DNA of 64,000 nucleotides, taken from NCBI RefSeq assembly GCF_000176015.1, contig NZ_ACYY01000008.1, forward strand, positions 62,001-126,000. The letters run 5' to 3'. This DNA comes from Rhodobacter ferrooxidans (GTDB lineage Bacteria; Pseudomonadota; Alphaproteobacteria; Rhodobacterales; Rhodobacteraceae). This document shows, piece after piece, positions 1-9,532 of the stretch; the first letter of the stretch is position 1, and each line of letters opens with the position of its first letter. The translations under genes and the position numbers were made by a program. The notes beneath the pieces were generated by a model. The model was not told the DNA's origin, made no database searches, and was given only the letters and a program-made list of their open reading frames with translations.

Positions 1-1062
1 GCGCAAGAGGTGGCGCAGACAGATGCCGTTGCTTTCTGGGATCTGCCCGGGCGCGTGGTGATCCGCACATTGCGCGAAGGCTTGCCGGGGCTGCGCGCCG
101 CCGATCTGGAAAGCGACATTGGCGCTGTGCGGCTGCTGGTGGACACGGCAAGCGGGCCGGTGGTGATCACGCTGGACCGTCGCAGGGTGGCGGCGTCCAA
201 TCCGCATCAGCTTTTGGTGCTGATGATTGCGACCTCGGCGCTGATGACACTGATTTCCTATATTTTCCTGCGCAATCAGGTGCGGCCGATCAAGAAGCTG
301 GCCGAGGTGGCCGAGGCGTTTGGCAAGGGTCGGCACGTTGTCTATCGGCCGCAGGGGGCGCTGGAGGTGCGGGCGGCGGGGCGTGCTTTCGTCGATATGC
401 GTGCCCGGATCGAGCGGCAGATCGAGCAGCGCACGCTGATGCTTTCCGGGGTCAGCCACGATCTGCGCACGCCGCTGACCCGGCTGCGGCTGGGGCTGTC
501 GATGCTGCCGGAGGATGCCGAAACGGCGGCTCTTCTGGGCGATGTGGCCGACATGGAGCGGCTGGTGGACGAGTTTCTGGCCTTTGCCCGCGGCGATGCC
601 ATGGAGGAAACCCAGCCGGTCAATGTGGCGGCTTTGGTGCAGCGGGTGGTGGAAAACGCCCAACGCGCAGGCCAGCCGGTGCAGTTGCGGCCAGAGGTGG
701 GGCCAGGCGACTTCCTGGCCGAAGCCCGGTTGCGCCCGATGGCGATTGCCCGGGCGCTGGAGAACCTGATCGGCAATGCGGTGCGCTTTGGCACGCATGT
801 CGAGGTGTCGCTGGTGCTGAGCGAGCAGCAGGTGCGCATCAGCGTCGAGGACGACGGCCCCGGTATTCCGCCCGAACTGCGGGACGAGGCGATGGCCCCC
901 TTCACCCGGCTGGACCGCGCCCGCGACCCCAACCGCGGCGGCGGTGTCGGGCTGGGGCTGTCGATTGCCGCCGATATTGCCCGCAGCCATGGCGGTGCCC
1001 TGCGGCTGTCAGACAGCGAGGCTCTGGGCGGGCTGAAGGCGGAATTGCGGCTGGCGCGCTAA
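1..1062 (+). CDS. EnvZ-type sensor histidine kinase, C-terminal part (5' end outside window)
   Basis: The reading frame is open from base 1, so the gene begins upstream of the window. The visible 353 residues hold a transmembrane helix (about residues 75-92 counted from base 10, LLVLMIATSALMTLISYIF), a HAMP-like linker, a HisKA dimerisation domain with phospho-acceptor His in SGVSHDLRTPL (about residue 150), and a HATPase_c domain with N box ENLIGNAVRFG, G1 box DDGPGIPP and G2 box GLGLSIAADIA. This order is that of the EnvZ/OmpR-type osmosensor kinases, inner-membrane proteins that phosphorylate a response regulator. The partner regulator should lie just upstream, which I cannot see. The family is clear; the stimulus is not shown. 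Confidence 0.9.
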   Translation, partial: AQEVAQTDAVAFWDLPGRVVIRTLREGLPGLRAADLESDIGAVRLLVDTASGPVVITLDRRRVAASNPHQLLVLMIATSALMTLISYIFLRNQVRPIKKLAEVAEAFGKGRHVVYRPQGALEVRAAGRAFVDMRARIERQIEQRTLMLSGVSHDLRTPLTRLRLGLSMLPEDAETAALLGDVADMERLVDEFLAFARGDAMEETQPVNVAALVQRVVENAQRAGQPVQLRPEVGPGDFLAEARLRPMAIARALENLIGNAVRFGTHVEVSLVLSEQQVRISVEDDGPGIPPELRDEAMAPFTRLDRARDPNRGGGVGLGLSIAADIARSHGGALRLSDSEALGGLKAELRLAR

Positions 1063-1108
1063 GGCCTGGCGCTCTGGCTCGGCACCGGCTGTTTCAGCGT
1101 GCCCGAGG

Positions 1109-1672
1109 TCAGCGGGGGCGGGCGAAATTGATCACCCAGGCCGGGCGCGCGCCATCGGCCAGGCCGACGCCGATCTCGGTCGCCCCTGCGGCAAGGATGT
1201 TGTCGCGGTGATGCGGCGAGTGCATCCAGAAATTCATCGCCTTTTCCGGCGTGTCAAAGCCCCAGCCGGTATTTTCTGCTGCCATCCGCAGTTTGTAGCC
1301 GCCGCGCCGCAGCCGCTGGCCAAGATCCGACCCGTCCGAGCCGACATGGCTGTAGCCGCCTTGGGCGGCGTTGTCGCAGGCATGGGCATGCGCCACCCGC
1401 TCCAGCTTGGCCGAGGGGCGCAATGCGGGCAGGCCGCGGGCGCGGCGCTCGGCGTTGATCAGCTTGACCAGTTGTGCGATCTGGCCTCTGGCGCGCGACG
1501 GCGCGGCGCACCGTCCCACCGCCGGGCGGTTGTCCGAAGGTGCCGCAGACTGTTGCTCGAACACCACGTTGGCGGCCAGGACCTGCGGCGCCGGTGCCAT
1601 CACACCAGCCAGTGCCAGCGCAAGGCCTGCCAGCAGGGGCAAGCCCGTGCGTGATGGTTTTTGCATTGGCAT
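1109..1672 (-). CDS. Secreted CAP-domain (SCP/PR1-like) protein
   Basis: This 187-residue protein starts with a signal peptide (PSRTGLPLLAGLALALAGVM, cleavage probably after VLA at about residue 33). The CAP fold follows: LINAERRARGLPALRPS, a first His in HAHACDNA, SHVGSDGSDLGQRLRRGGY, AAENTGWG and MNFWMHSPHHRDNIL, the conserved His/Glu surface of the family. Bacterial CAP proteins are exported and of mostly unknown activity. The gene stands alone, convergent with the kinase (46 nt between stops) and divergent from clpP with about 290 nt between the two start codons. Two Cys near residue 55 and in HACDNA could form a disulfide in the periplasm. Assignment to the family is firm, the function is open. 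Confidence 0.85.
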   Translation of the reverse strand: MPMQKPSRTGLPLLAGLALALAGVMAPAPQVLAANVVFEQQSAAPSDNRPAVGRCAAPSRARGQIAQLVKLINAERRARGLPALRPSAKLERVAHAHACDNAAQGGYSHVGSDGSDLGQRLRRGGYKLRMAAENTGWGFDTPEKAMNFWMHSPHHRDNILAAGATEIGVGLADGARPAWVINFARPR

Positions 1673-1965
1673 CAGGGACTGCCCTTTCCGAAAGCACGTT
1701 CAGTGTTGCGACCGGTATGGCGACGGAAGCCGCCAGATTGATGGTGCAATATGGACAGTTTCATGACCGCGGCGCAACTCTGGCGCGATTGCATCGGCGG
1801 CTTTCCCGCGCAGGCCCCCTCGGGGGTTCGGATTTCATCTGCGCCGCCGCGCCGCCTTCGGCACGCGAAAACCGGTGCCTGCCCTTGCAGCCTCTGGCGC
1901 GCGACACTAAGACTTGAGTAATTCCTCGGCGGTATCCGTATCCATCAGACAACAGGCAGGCGCAG

Positions 1966-2598
1966 ATGAGAGACCCGATCGACCACTACATGAATACCCT
2001 CGTGCCGATGGTGGTCGAACAGACCAGCCGCGGCGAGCGGGCCTATGACATTTTCAGCCGGATGCTGAAGGAACGCATCATCTTTCTGTCCGGCCCGGTG
2101 CATGACGGCATGTCGGCGCTGATCTGCGCGCAACTGCTGTTCCTTGAGGCGGAAAACCCGACCAAGGAAATCAGCATGTACATCAACAGCCCCGGCGGCG
2201 TGGTGACCTCTGGCCTGTCGATCTATGACACCATGCAATACATCAAGCCGCGAATCTCCACGCTGGTGATCGGACAGGCCGCCTCGATGGGCAGCCTGCT
2301 GCTGACCGCCGGGCAGAAGGGCATGCGCTTCTCGTTGCCCAACAGCCGGGTGATGGTGCACCAGCCCTCGGGCGGCTATCAGGGGCAGGCCACCGACATC
2401 ATGATCCACGCCCAGGAAACCCAGAAGCTGAAAGACCGGCTGAACGGCATCTATGTCAAACACACCGGCCAGCCGATGGAAGCGGTGGTGGCGGCGCTGG
2501 AGCGTGACAACTTCATGTCGGCCGAAGATGCGAAGTCCTGGGGCCTGATCGACGAGATCGTTGAAAGCCGTGGCAAGGCCGAAGAGACGCCGAAATAG
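1966..2598 (+). CDS. clpP: ATP-dependent Clp protease proteolytic subunit ClpP
   Basis: The 210-residue protein is a serine peptidase that forms the double-heptamer chamber fed by ClpX or ClpA. The catalytic triad is visible: Ser107 in GQAASMGS, His132 in [10 protein letters not shown] and Asp181 in [13 protein letters not shown]. The N-terminal [20 protein letters not shown] and the handle region match the family over its whole length. The ATG at 1966 follows the weak ribosome binding site GGCAGG. The next gene, clpX, lies 190 nt downstream and appears to have its own promoter, so the two may be expressed separately as well as together. Confidence 0.98.
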   Translation: MRDPIDHYMNTLVPMVVEQTSRGERAYDIFSRMLKERIIFLSGPVHDGMSALICAQLLFLEAENPTKEISMYINSPGGVVTSGLSIYDTMQYIKPRISTLVIGQAASMGSLLLTAGQKGMRFSLPNSRVMVHQPSGGYQGQATDIMIHAQETQKLKDRLNGIYVKHTGQPMEAVVAALERDNFMSAEDAKSWGLIDEIVESRGKAEETPK

Positions 2599-2623
2599 GC
2601 AAGAGCCTGAGAAAGCAGCCTTT

Positions 2624-2646
2624 CCGGGGCAGGCGCCATGCCCCGG
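2624..2646 (+). other. Perfect hairpin in the clpP-clpX spacer
   Basis: An 8 bp arm CCGGGGCA and its exact reverse complement TGCCCCGG flank the 7-base loop GGCGCCA, 26 nt after the clpP stop. No T run follows, so it is not a classical intrinsic terminator; it may partly terminate or protect the clpP transcript. Confidence 0.5.
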
Positions 2647-2710
2647 GGCGGCAATCCGCTCGTGCAATGCGCGGGCAATGTGACCCAAGGCCCCGCGGGG
2701 CGATTTGACA

Positions 2711-2739
2711 TTGTGAAGGCGCGGGCCTTGGCCTAGACT
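2711..2739 (+). promoter_or_regulatory. Candidate clpX promoter
   Basis: TTGTGA (2711-2716) and TAGACT (2734-2739) are separated by 17 nt, giving a plausible housekeeping sigma factor promoter about 50 nt before the clpX start. A TTGACA sits at 2705-2710 but is 23 nt from the same -10, which is too far. The call rests on hexamer match only. Confidence 0.35.
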
Positions 2740-2788
2740 TTCTGAACATGGCCGGGCCCTTCGGGGCGGCGCACTGCAGAGGATGACC

Positions 2789-4054
2789 ATGGCGAACAAT
2801 TCTGGCAGCGACAGCAAGAACACCCTGTATTGCTCGTTCTGTGGCAAGAGCCAGCATGAGGTCCGCAAGCTGATTGCCGGCCCAACCGTGTTCATCTGCG
2901 ACGAATGTGTCGAGCTGTGCATGGACATCATCCGCGAGGAAACCAAGGCAACCGGGCTGAAAGCCAGCGATGGCGTGCCCACCCCGCGCGACATCTGCAA
3001 GGTGCTGGACGACTATGTGATCGGCCAGATCCATGCCAAGCGGGTGCTGTCGGTGGCGGTGCACAACCACTACAAGCGGCTGAACCATTCGTCGAAAACC
3101 GACATCGAGCTGTCGAAATCCAACATCCTGCTGATCGGCCCCACCGGCTGTGGCAAGACCCTGCTGGCGCAAACCCTGGCGCGAATCCTCGACGTGCCCT
3201 TCACCATGGCCGACGCCACGACGCTGACCGAAGCCGGTTACGTCGGTGAGGATGTCGAGAACATCATCCTGAAACTGCTGCAAGCCAGCGAATACAACGT
3301 CGAGCGGGCGCAGCGCGGCATCGTCTATATCGACGAAGTCGATAAAATTACCCGTAAATCGGACAACCCGTCGATCACCCGCGACGTGTCGGGCGAGGGC
3401 GTGCAGCAGGCGCTGCTGAAGATCATGGAGGGCACCGTGGCTTCGGTGCCGCCGCAGGGCGGGCGCAAGCATCCGCAGCAGGAGTTCCTGCAGGTGGATA
3501 CCACCAACATCCTGTTCATCTGCGGCGGGGCGTTCTCGGGTCTGGAAAAGATCATCGCGCAGCGCAACAAGGGCTCGGCCATCGGCTTTGGCGCCGAGGT
3601 CAAGGGCCCCGAGGATCGCGGCGTTGGCGAGTTGTTCAAGGAACTGGAGCCGGAGGATCTGCTGAAATTCGGCCTGATCCCGGAATTCGTCGGCCGTCTG
3701 CCGGTGATCGCCACGCTGACTGATCTGGACGAGGCGGCGCTGGTCACCATCCTGACCGAGCCGAAGAACGCGCTGGTCAAGCAATACCAGCGGCTTTTCG
3801 AGATTGAAGGTGTCACGCTGACCTTCACTCCCGACGCGCTGGTGGCGATTGCCAAGCGGGCGATCAAACGCAAGACCGGCGCGCGGGGCTTGCGATCGAT
3901 CATGGAGGATATCCTGCTGGATACCATGTTCGAACTGCCGGGCATGGCGGGGGTGACCGAAGTGGTGGTGAAGGAAGACGCGGTGAACGCTGGGGCCAAG
4001 CCGCTGCTGGTGCATGCCGAAGCCAAGAAGGAAAAGGCGGCCTCGGCCTCCTGA
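2789..4054 (+). CDS. clpX: ATP-dependent Clp protease ATP-binding subunit ClpX
   Basis: ClpX is a AAA+ unfoldase that delivers substrates to ClpP; in alphaproteobacteria it controls the cell cycle by degrading CtrA. The 421 residues show the N-terminal C4 zinc finger (Cys15, Cys18, Cys37, Cys40), Walker A GPTGCGKT at residues 117-124, Walker B VYIDEVDK near 179-186, and the C-terminal small AAA+ domain with [13 protein letters not shown] chose the second ATG (2789) over the one at 2783: the site AGAGG lies about 8 nt before it, and the product [10 protein letters not shown] is the usual family start. A strong terminator follows. Confidence 0.97.
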   Translation: MANNSGSDSKNTLYCSFCGKSQHEVRKLIAGPTVFICDECVELCMDIIREETKATGLKASDGVPTPRDICKVLDDYVIGQIHAKRVLSVAVHNHYKRLNHSSKTDIELSKSNILLIGPTGCGKTLLAQTLARILDVPFTMADATTLTEAGYVGEDVENIILKLLQASEYNVERAQRGIVYIDEVDKITRKSDNPSITRDVSGEGVQQALLKIMEGTVASVPPQGGRKHPQQEFLQVDTTNILFICGGAFSGLEKIIAQRNKGSAIGFGAEVKGPEDRGVGELFKELEPEDLLKFGLIPEFVGRLPVIATLTDLDEAALVTILTEPKNALVKQYQRLFEIEGVTLTFTPDALVAIAKRAIKRKTGARGLRSIMEDILLDTMFELPGMAGVTEVVVKEDAVNAGAKPLLVHAEAKKEKAASAS

Positions 4055-4076
4055 CCGCTTTTCCATCGCTGAAATC

Positions 4077-4100
4077 AGGCGGGCCATGGCCCGCCTTTTT
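4077..4100 (+). terminator. Intrinsic terminator after clpX
   Basis: A perfect 20-base palindrome (arms AGGCGGGCC and GGCCCGCCT around a 2-base centre) is followed directly by a T run, 22 nt after the clpX stop. It separates clpX from the NDUFA12-like gene. Confidence 0.85.
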
Positions 4101-4175
4101 CATGGCAGGGCTGAACCCACTGGACCTTGCCCGACCTTTCCGCCATATCAGGACAAACGATCCCGGAGGCCGCGC

Positions 4176-4553
4176 ATGTATTTCCTCAAACGCCTGCTGA
4201 CCTGGTGGAACAGCCAGACGCTGAACACCCAAATCTACACCTGGCGCAAGGGCGTGAAGGTCGGGAGCGATGAGCAGGGCAACATCTATTACCAGACCCG
4301 CGACGGCAAACGCCGCTGGGTGATCTATAATGGCGAGGCCGAGGCCAGCCGAGTGAACCCCGATTGGCATGGCTGGCTGCACCACACCTGGGACCAGCCG
4401 CCGACCACCGCCCCCCTGAAGCACAAGCCCTGGGAGGCACCGCATCAGGAAAACCTGACCGGCACCCCCGCGGCCTATGCGCCGCCCGGCTCGATCCGCA
4501 AGCCCGGCCAGCCGGTGGCGCGGCGTGATTACGAGGCGTGGCAGCCCGAATAA
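4176..4553 (+). CDS. NADH:ubiquinone oxidoreductase accessory subunit, NDUFA12 family
   Basis: The 125-residue protein belongs to the NDUFA12/B17.2 family (PF05071), a supernumerary subunit of respiratory complex I shared by alphaproteobacteria and mitochondria. The family core is seen as [49 protein letters not shown] and the proline-rich tail with the GSIRKPG segment. The frame is open upstream to 4014, but ATG 4176 has the site GGAGG (4165-4169) at ideal spacing and the right family length. It overlaps the next gene by one base (TAATG), so it heads an operon with mlaD and the DUF2155 gene, away from the nuo genes. Confidence 0.93.
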   Translation: MYFLKRLLTWWNSQTLNTQIYTWRKGVKVGSDEQGNIYYQTRDGKRRWVIYNGEAEASRVNPDWHGWLHHTWDQPPTTAPLKHKPWEAPHQENLTGTPAAYAPPGSIRKPGQPVARRDYEAWQPE

Positions 4554-5044
4554 TGGCCGAGAACGTCTCAGAGGTGCTGGCCGGGGCTGCGGTTCTTGCG
4601 GCAGCAGTCGGCTTCGTGATCTACGCAGGTCAGGGCACGGGCTTTGGCGGCGATGTCGGGCGTTATCCGCTGAAAGCCTCGTTCCGCTCGGTCGAGGGCA
4701 TCACCGTTGGCTCGGATGTCAAGCTGGCCGGGGTCAAGGTCGGCTCGATCACCGATCTGCAACTGAACCCGCAGACCTATTTCGCTGATGCCGAAATCTC
4801 GATGCTGGACGGCGTGCTGCTGCCCGATGACAGCGCCATCCTGATCTCGTCCGAAGGGTTGCTGGGGGGCAATTTCATCGAGGTGATCCCGGGGGGCTCG
4901 CCGATCAATCTGGAGCCAGGGCAGGAGATCGAGGACACCCAGGGGGCGGTCAGCCTGATCAGCCTGCTGATCAAGTTTGTCGGCAATGGGGCCAAGGATG
5001 CGGTCACCACGACCGACCCGGCCGCCGATCCTGCCCAGCCATGA
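4553..5044 (+). CDS. mlaD: Outer membrane lipid asymmetry protein MlaD (MCE domain)
   Basis: A single N-terminal membrane helix (residues 5-25, VLAGAAVLAAAVGFVIYA) is followed by one MCE domain: YPLKASFRSVEGITVGSDVKLAGVKVGSI and SSEGLLGGNFIEVIPGG. This is the periplasmic lipid-binding subunit of the MlaFEDB ABC transporter, which moves phospholipids between inner and outer membrane. The length (163 residues) fits MlaD. The ABC ATPase and permease (mlaFE) are not here. ATG 4553 overlaps the upstream stop, and the stop overlaps the next start (ATGA), so translation is coupled across the three genes. Confidence 0.93.
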   Translation: MAENVSEVLAGAAVLAAAVGFVIYAGQGTGFGGDVGRYPLKASFRSVEGITVGSDVKLAGVKVGSITDLQLNPQTYFADAEISMLDGVLLPDDSAILISSEGLLGGNFIEVIPGGSPINLEPGQEIEDTQGAVSLISLLIKFVGNGAKDAVTTTDPAADPAQP

Positions 5045-5478
5045 AACGTCTGCTGCTTCTTGCCGTTCTGGCCAGCCCTGCCGCCGCACAAGAGGTGGCC
5101 GATGCCCCCGGCGGCATCCTGCGCTGGCTGGACAAGGTGTCGGGCGAGACCGCCGATATCGAATTGTCGCGCGGCCAGTCGGCGGTCAGCGGCCGGTTGA
5201 CCATCCAGCTTGACGCGTGCCGCTATCCGGTGGACAACCCGGCCTCCAACGCATTCGCGCATCTGACCATCACCGAAGACAAGGTTGCAACGCCGGTGTT
5301 TTCCGGCTGGATGGTGGCAGCCAGCCCGGCGCTGTCGGCGCTGGACCATCGGCGCTATGACGTCTGGGTGCTGCGCTGCATCACCCCGACCACGGATCAA
5401 ATCGAGGTGCCGGAAGATGCGCCGGTGGAAGATGCCGCCGAACCCCCGGCCTTGCCGGAAGATGCGCCGGTTGACTGA
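5041..5478 (+). CDS. DUF2155 periplasmic protein
   Basis: This 145-residue protein starts with a signal peptide ([17 protein letters not shown], cleavage after AAA). Its body fits the alphaproteobacterial DUF2155 family (PF09923): [20 protein letters not shown] near residue 60, [27 protein letters not shown]. The two Cys may form a disulfide. The function is unknown; its coupling to mlaD (ATGA overlap) suggests an envelope role. The C-terminal tail is acidic and proline-rich and carries two copies of PEDAPV. Those last 82 bases also code, on the other strand, for the tail of Aat. Confidence 0.88.
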   Translation: MKRLLLLAVLASPAAAQEVADAPGGILRWLDKVSGETADIELSRGQSAVSGRLTIQLDACRYPVDNPASNAFAHLTITEDKVATPVFSGWMVAASPALSALDHRRYDVWVLRCITPTTDQIEVPEDAPVEDAAEPPALPEDAPVD

Positions 5479-6077
5479 TCGGCATAACCGGGCGGGGTGA
5501 AATTCGCCTGTTTTTGCAACGCTTTGGCCAGACGGGCGCGATACTCGGCCCGCGGGATTTCCACCGCCCCCAGGCTCGCCAGATGCGGCGTCAGAAACTG
5601 GGTGTCGAACAATTCGAAGCCGCCTGCCCGCAGACGGGCGACCAGATGGGCCAGCGCCAGTTTCGACCCATCGGTGCGGCGCGAGAACATGCTTTCGCCG
5701 AAAAACGCCGCCCCCAGCACCACGCCATACACCCCGCCCGCCAGCGCGCCGTCCTGCCAGACCTCGAGGCTGTGGGCATGGCCCATCCGGTGCAGATCGG
5801 CGTAAAGCTGGAAGATCGGCGCGTTGATCCAGGTTTCGGGCCGCTCGGCGCAGGCCTGCACCACGCCGGCGAAATCGCGGTCCGCCGTCACCTGATAACC
5901 GCTGCGGCGGATGCGGCGTGCCAGACTTTGCGAGACATGAAAGCCGTCCAGCGGCAGCACGCCGCGCAAGCGCGGATCGACCCAATGCACCTGCGGATCA
6001 TCCCGGCTTTCCGCCATCGGAAAGATGCCCGCCGCATAGGCGCGCAGCAGCAGGTCGGGCGTCAGCGTGCCGGGCAT
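5397..6077 (-). CDS. aat: Leucyl/phenylalanyl-tRNA--protein transferase
   Basis: Aat adds Leu or Phe to proteins with N-terminal Lys or Arg, marking them for ClpAP under the N-end rule. The 226-residue protein shows [71 protein letters not shown] and [14 protein letters not shown], which is the family signature. ATG 6077 lies 4 nt after the accC stop, so it is the third gene of accB-accC-aat. The last 25 residues after PPGYADQ are an unusual Gly/Ser/Ala/Thr tail (TGASSG twice) read antiparallel to the end of the DUF2155 gene, and look like an extension beyond the conserved fold. Confidence 0.95.
   Translation of the reverse strand: MPGTLTPDLLLRAYAAGIFPMAESRDDPQVHWVDPRLRGVLPLDGFHVSQSLARRIRRSGYQVTADRDFAGVVQACAERPETWINAPIFQLYADLHRMGHAHSLEVWQDGALAGGVYGVVLGAAFFGESMFSRRTDGSKLALAHLVARLRAGGFELFDTQFLTPHLASLGAVEIPRAEYRARLAKALQKQANFTPPGYADQSTGASSGKAGGSAASSTGASSGTSI
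5409..5471. repeat. 18-bp direct repeat inside the antiparallel gene overlap
   Basis: GCCGGAAGATGCGCCGGT occurs at 5409-5426 and again at 5454-5471, a period of 45 bp that keeps both reading frames. On the plus strand it gives PEDAPV in DUF2155, on the minus strand TGASSG in Aat. Confidence 0.9.
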
Positions 6078-6081
6078 GGCC

Positions 6082-7467
6082 TCAGCCGAAGTTCGCCGCC
6101 AGCCATTTTTCCAGCCAGTGAATGTTGTATTCGCCGTTCTGGATGTCGGGGTCCGACAGCAGCGCATCAAACAGCGGCACGGTGGTGTCGATGCCGTCGA
6201 TGATCAACTCTCCCAGGGCCCGCCGCAACCGCGCCAGCGCCTCGGGCCGGTCGCGGCCATGCACGATCAGCTTGCCGATCAGGCTGTCGTAATAGGGCGG
6301 GATGGTGTAGCCGCCGTAGATGGCGCTGTCCATCCGCACGCCAAGGCCGCCCGGCGCATGGAACACCCGCACCTTGCCGGGGCAGGGGCTGAAATTCGGC
6401 AGCTTTTCGGCGTTGATGCGCACTTCGATGGCGTGGCCGTTGATCTCCATCTCTTGCTGATGGAACGACATTTCCATGCCGGCGGCGACCCGGATCTGTT
6501 CGCGCACCAGATCGACGCCAAAGATCGCCTCGGTGACGGGGTGTTCGACCTGCAACCGGGTGTTCATCTCGATGAAGAAGAACTCGCCGTCTTCATAGAG
6601 GAATTCGATGGTGCCGGCGCCGATGTAGTTGATCGCGGCCACGGCTTCGGCGCAGACCTTGCCGATGCGGGCGCGCAGGGCCGGGGTGATCACCGGGCCG
6701 GGGGCTTCCTCCAGCACCTTCTGGTGGCGGCGTTGCAGGCTGCAATCGCGTTCGCCCAGATGCACGGCGCGGCCCTTGCCGTCGCCAAACACCTGCACCT
6801 CGATATGCCGCGGTTTTTGCAGGTATTTTTCGATATAGACCTCGTCATTGCCGAAGGCCGATTTGGCCTCGGCCCGGGCGGTGCGGAAGGCGATCTCCAG
6901 CTCTTCGGGGTTGTTGGCGACCTTCATGCCGCGCCCGCCGCCACCCGCCGTGGCCTTGATGATCACCGGAAACCCGATGCCCGCCGCCACGCCGATGGCA
7001 GATTCGTAATCCGGCACGCCGCCATCCGAGCCGGGAACGCAAGGTACCCCCAGCGCGCGCATGGTTTCCTTGGCGGTGATCTTGTCGCCCATGATGCGGA
7101 TGTGCTCGGCGGTGGGGCCGATGAACACCAGCTCATGGTCCTCCAGCGCCTGCGCGAAGGCGGCGTTTTCCGACAGGAAGCCGTAACCCGGATGCACCGC
7201 CTGCGCCCCGGTGATCTCGCAGGCCGAGATGATGGCGGCCTTGGAAAGATAGCTTTCCGACGAGGGTGCCGGGCCGATGCAGACCGATTCATCTGCCATC
7301 CGCACATGCATGGCGTCGGCATCGGCGGTGGAATGAACTGCCACCGACTTGATCCCCATCTCGCGGCAGGCGCGGATCACCCGCAGCGCAATCTCGCCGC
7401 GGTTGGCGATCAGGATCTTGTCGAACAACTGATGGGCGGGCGCGTCTGCGGACACCGGCGGCCTCAC
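6082..7467 (-). CDS. accC: Acetyl-CoA carboxylase, biotin carboxylase subunit
   Basis: AccC carboxylates the biotin of AccB with bicarbonate and ATP in the first step of fatty acid synthesis. The biotin carboxylase N domain begins [20 protein letters not shown], then [11 protein letters not shown], the ATP-grasp glycine loop [12 protein letters not shown], the catalytic region [18 protein letters not shown], and [17 protein letters not shown]; the C-terminal domain is complete. GTG 7467 overlaps the accB stop (GTGA) and gives 461 residues; a TTG at 7428, directly before FDKILI, is an alternative start giving the usual family N-terminus. No strong ribosome binding site decides between them. 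Confidence 0.97.
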   Translation of the reverse strand: MRPPVSADAPAHQLFDKILIANRGEIALRVIRACREMGIKSVAVHSTADADAMHVRMADESVCIGPAPSSESYLSKAAIISACEITGAQAVHPGYGFLSENAAFAQALEDHELVFIGPTAEHIRIMGDKITAKETMRALGVPCVPGSDGGVPDYESAIGVAAGIGFPVIIKATAGGGGRGMKVANNPEELEIAFRTARAEAKSAFGNDEVYIEKYLQKPRHIEVQVFGDGKGRAVHLGERDCSLQRRHQKVLEEAPGPVITPALRARIGKVCAEAVAAINYIGAGTIEFLYEDGEFFFIEMNTRLQVEHPVTEAIFGVDLVREQIRVAAGMEMSFHQQEMEINGHAIEVRINAEKLPNFSPCPGKVRVFHAPGGLGVRMDSAIYGGYTIPPYYDSLIGKLIVHGRDRPEALARLRRALGELIIDGIDTTVPLFDALLSDPDIQNGEYNIHWLEKWLAANFG

Positions 7468-7955
7468 TCGATGATCATCAAGGGCGCGCCGTATTCGACC
7501 GGGTTGCCATCAGCGATCAGGATGCGCTTGACGGTGCCCGCGCGCGGTGCCGGGATGTGGTTCATCGTCTTCATCGCCTCGATGATCAGCACGGTCTGGC
7601 CTTCGGTGACGATGGCGCCGATGGTGACGAAGGGCGAGGCCCCCGGTTCGGCAGACAGATAGGCGGTGCCGACCATCGGCGAGGTCACAGCCCCCGGATG
7701 CTGCGCCGGGTCTTCCGACAGCACCGGGGCTGCGGGGGCTGCGGCGGCGACCGTGGTGGGCGCGGGCAGGGCCACCGGGGCGGGCATTGCCACCGGGGCT
7801 GCCACCACAGTCGCCTGTTTGACCACGCGCACTTCCAGGCTGTCGTCGATGCCGTAATCGCGCTTCACCGAAAGCTCGGTCAGATCATTCTGGTTCAGAA
7901 GCTCCGCCAGCGCCTTGATGAAGGCGACATCCGCTTCGGTGGAATGTTTGCTCAT
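7464..7955 (-). CDS. accB: Acetyl-CoA carboxylase, biotin carboxyl carrier protein
   Basis: AccB carries the biotin that shuttles carboxyl groups from AccC to the carboxyltransferase. The 163 residues comprise an N-terminal [20 protein letters not shown] segment, an Ala/Pro/Val-rich flexible linker, and a C-terminal biotinyl domain with biotin attachment Lys129 in [12 protein letters not shown] 7955 has the site AGAGGA a few bases upstream; the frame is open further but without a better start. First gene of accB-accC-aat, divergent from preT across about 230 nt. Confidence 0.97.
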   Translation of the reverse strand: MSKHSTEADVAFIKALAELLNQNDLTELSVKRDYGIDDSLEVRVVKQATVVAAPVAMPAPVALPAPTTVAAAAPAAPVLSEDPAQHPGAVTSPMVGTAYLSAEPGASPFVTIGAIVTEGQTVLIIEAMKTMNHIPAPRAGTVKRILIADGNPVEYGAPLMIIE

Positions 7956-8189
7956 ACCGTCCTCTTGAGGCATTTTTGCCTGATTTTTCGGCCAGAAAGG
8001 CACTCTGCGGCGCCGGGGCTGTCTGCGCTTATACGCGAGGCGTCCGGCGCTGAAAAGCCATAGCTGTGATGCGCCTTGCCGCAGGTGCATTGATACGGAA
8101 AAATAATCCGGGCGTTATTTACCGTTTGATAAAAAAAATCGGCTGTGGCAGCCTTTGTGGCAACAAGAATGTCCCGGGGAGGGCGCAAT

Positions 8190-9521
8190 TTGTCCAACAC
8201 GTCACTGACGCCCGGCGTGGTGCCGGGTCGGCTTGCCGCCGAGGCCTATGCGCGAAATTTCGCCGATGCAGCCCCGCGGCTTGGGCGGCACGAGGCGATG
8301 GTGGCGGCGGACCGCTGCTATTTCTGTTTCGACGCGCCCTGCACGACCGCTTGCCCGACCTCGATCGACATCCCGCTGTTCATCCGCCAGATCGCCACCG
8401 GCACGCCGGATGCGGCAGCGAAGACCATCTTTGCGCAGAACATAATGGGCGGCATGTGCGCCCGGGTCTGCCCGACCGAGACGCTGTGCGAAGAGGCTTG
8501 CGTGCGCGAGGCCGCCGAGGGCAAGCCGGTCGAGATTGGCCGTTTGCAGCGCTATGCCACCGACGGGCTGATGGCGCAGGCTGGACATCCGTTTACCCGG
8601 GCGGCGGCCACCGGCAAATCGGTGGCGGTGGTCGGGGCAGGGCCTGCGGGTCTGGCCTGTGCGCACCGGCTGGCGATGAAGGGTCATGCGGTGCAGGTTT
8701 ATGACGCGCGGCCCAAGCCGGGCGGGTTGAACGAATATGGCCTGGCCACCTATAAGACGGCTGATGATTTCGCCCAAGCCGAGGTGGACTGGCTGTTGCG
8801 GATCGGTGGCATCACCCTGCATCAGGGGGTGAGCCTGGGCCGCGAGGTGGCGTTGGCCGATCTGCGCGCCAGCCACGATGCGGTGTTTCTGGGCGTGGGG
8901 CTGGCCGGGGTGAACGGCTTGCGCGTGCCGGGTGAGGACTTGAAGAACGTCCGAAATGCTGTTGATTTCATAGCAGAATTGCGGCAGGCGGGTGATTACT
9001 CCTCCCTTCCCGTCGGCCGCGATGTGGTGGTCATCGGCGGCGGCATGACCGCCGTCGATGCCGCCGTCCAGGCCAGATTGCTGGGGGCAGAGACCGTCAC
9101 CATCGTCTATCGCCGCGGTCAGGAAAAGATGAGCGCGTCGGGCTACGAGCAGAACCATGCCACCTCTTCCGGCGTGCGGATCATCTGCAATGCCGCCCCG
9201 GTGGCGTTGCATGGCACGGGTGCGGTGACCGAGGTCGAGTTTGCCCATACCGTCGATGAACCCGGCGGGTTGCGGCTGACCGATCAGACCTTCCGGCTGG
9301 CTGCCGATCAGGTGTTCAAGGCCATCGGACAAAGCCTTGTCGGTGCCCCGGAAGGCCTGGCGCTGCAAGCGGGCAAGATTGTTGTCGATGCGGCCGGGCG
9401 TACTACATTGCCCGGTATCTGGGCGGGCGGCGACTGTGCGACGGGCGGCGAAGACCTGACCGTGACCGCCGTGGCGCAGGGCCGCGATGCCGCCGAAGAT
9501 ATCCACGCATCCATCAGTTGA
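8190..9521 (+). CDS. preT: NAD(P)H-dependent dihydropyrimidine dehydrogenase, subunit PreT
   Basis: PreT is the FAD/Fe-S electron-transfer subunit that passes electrons from NAD(P)H to PreA, which reduces uracil and thymine. The 443 residues show the N-terminal Cys cluster region CYFCFDAPCTTACPTSIDIP and CARVCPTETLCEEACV, a dinucleotide fold VAVVGAGPAGLACAHRLA, a second one VVVIGGGMTAVDAAVQA, and the C-terminal GIWAGGDCATGGEDLTVTA. I prefer the TTG at 8190 because GGGGAGGG (8176-8183) lies 6 nt before it; an ATG at 8169 and a GTG at 8145 are in frame. It is the first gene of a three-gene operon. Confidence 0.92.
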   Translation: MSNTSLTPGVVPGRLAAEAYARNFADAAPRLGRHEAMVAADRCYFCFDAPCTTACPTSIDIPLFIRQIATGTPDAAAKTIFAQNIMGGMCARVCPTETLCEEACVREAAEGKPVEIGRLQRYATDGLMAQAGHPFTRAAATGKSVAVVGAGPAGLACAHRLAMKGHAVQVYDARPKPGGLNEYGLATYKTADDFAQAEVDWLLRIGGITLHQGVSLGREVALADLRASHDAVFLGVGLAGVNGLRVPGEDLKNVRNAVDFIAELRQAGDYSSLPVGRDVVVIGGGMTAVDAAVQARLLGAETVTIVYRRGQEKMSASGYEQNHATSSGVRIICNAAPVALHGTGAVTEVEFAHTVDEPGGLRLTDQTFRLAADQVFKAIGQSLVGAPEGLALQAGKIVVDAAGRTTLPGIWAGGDCATGGEDLTVTAVAQGRDAAEDIHASIS

Positions 9522-9532
9522 CGGAGGATAAC

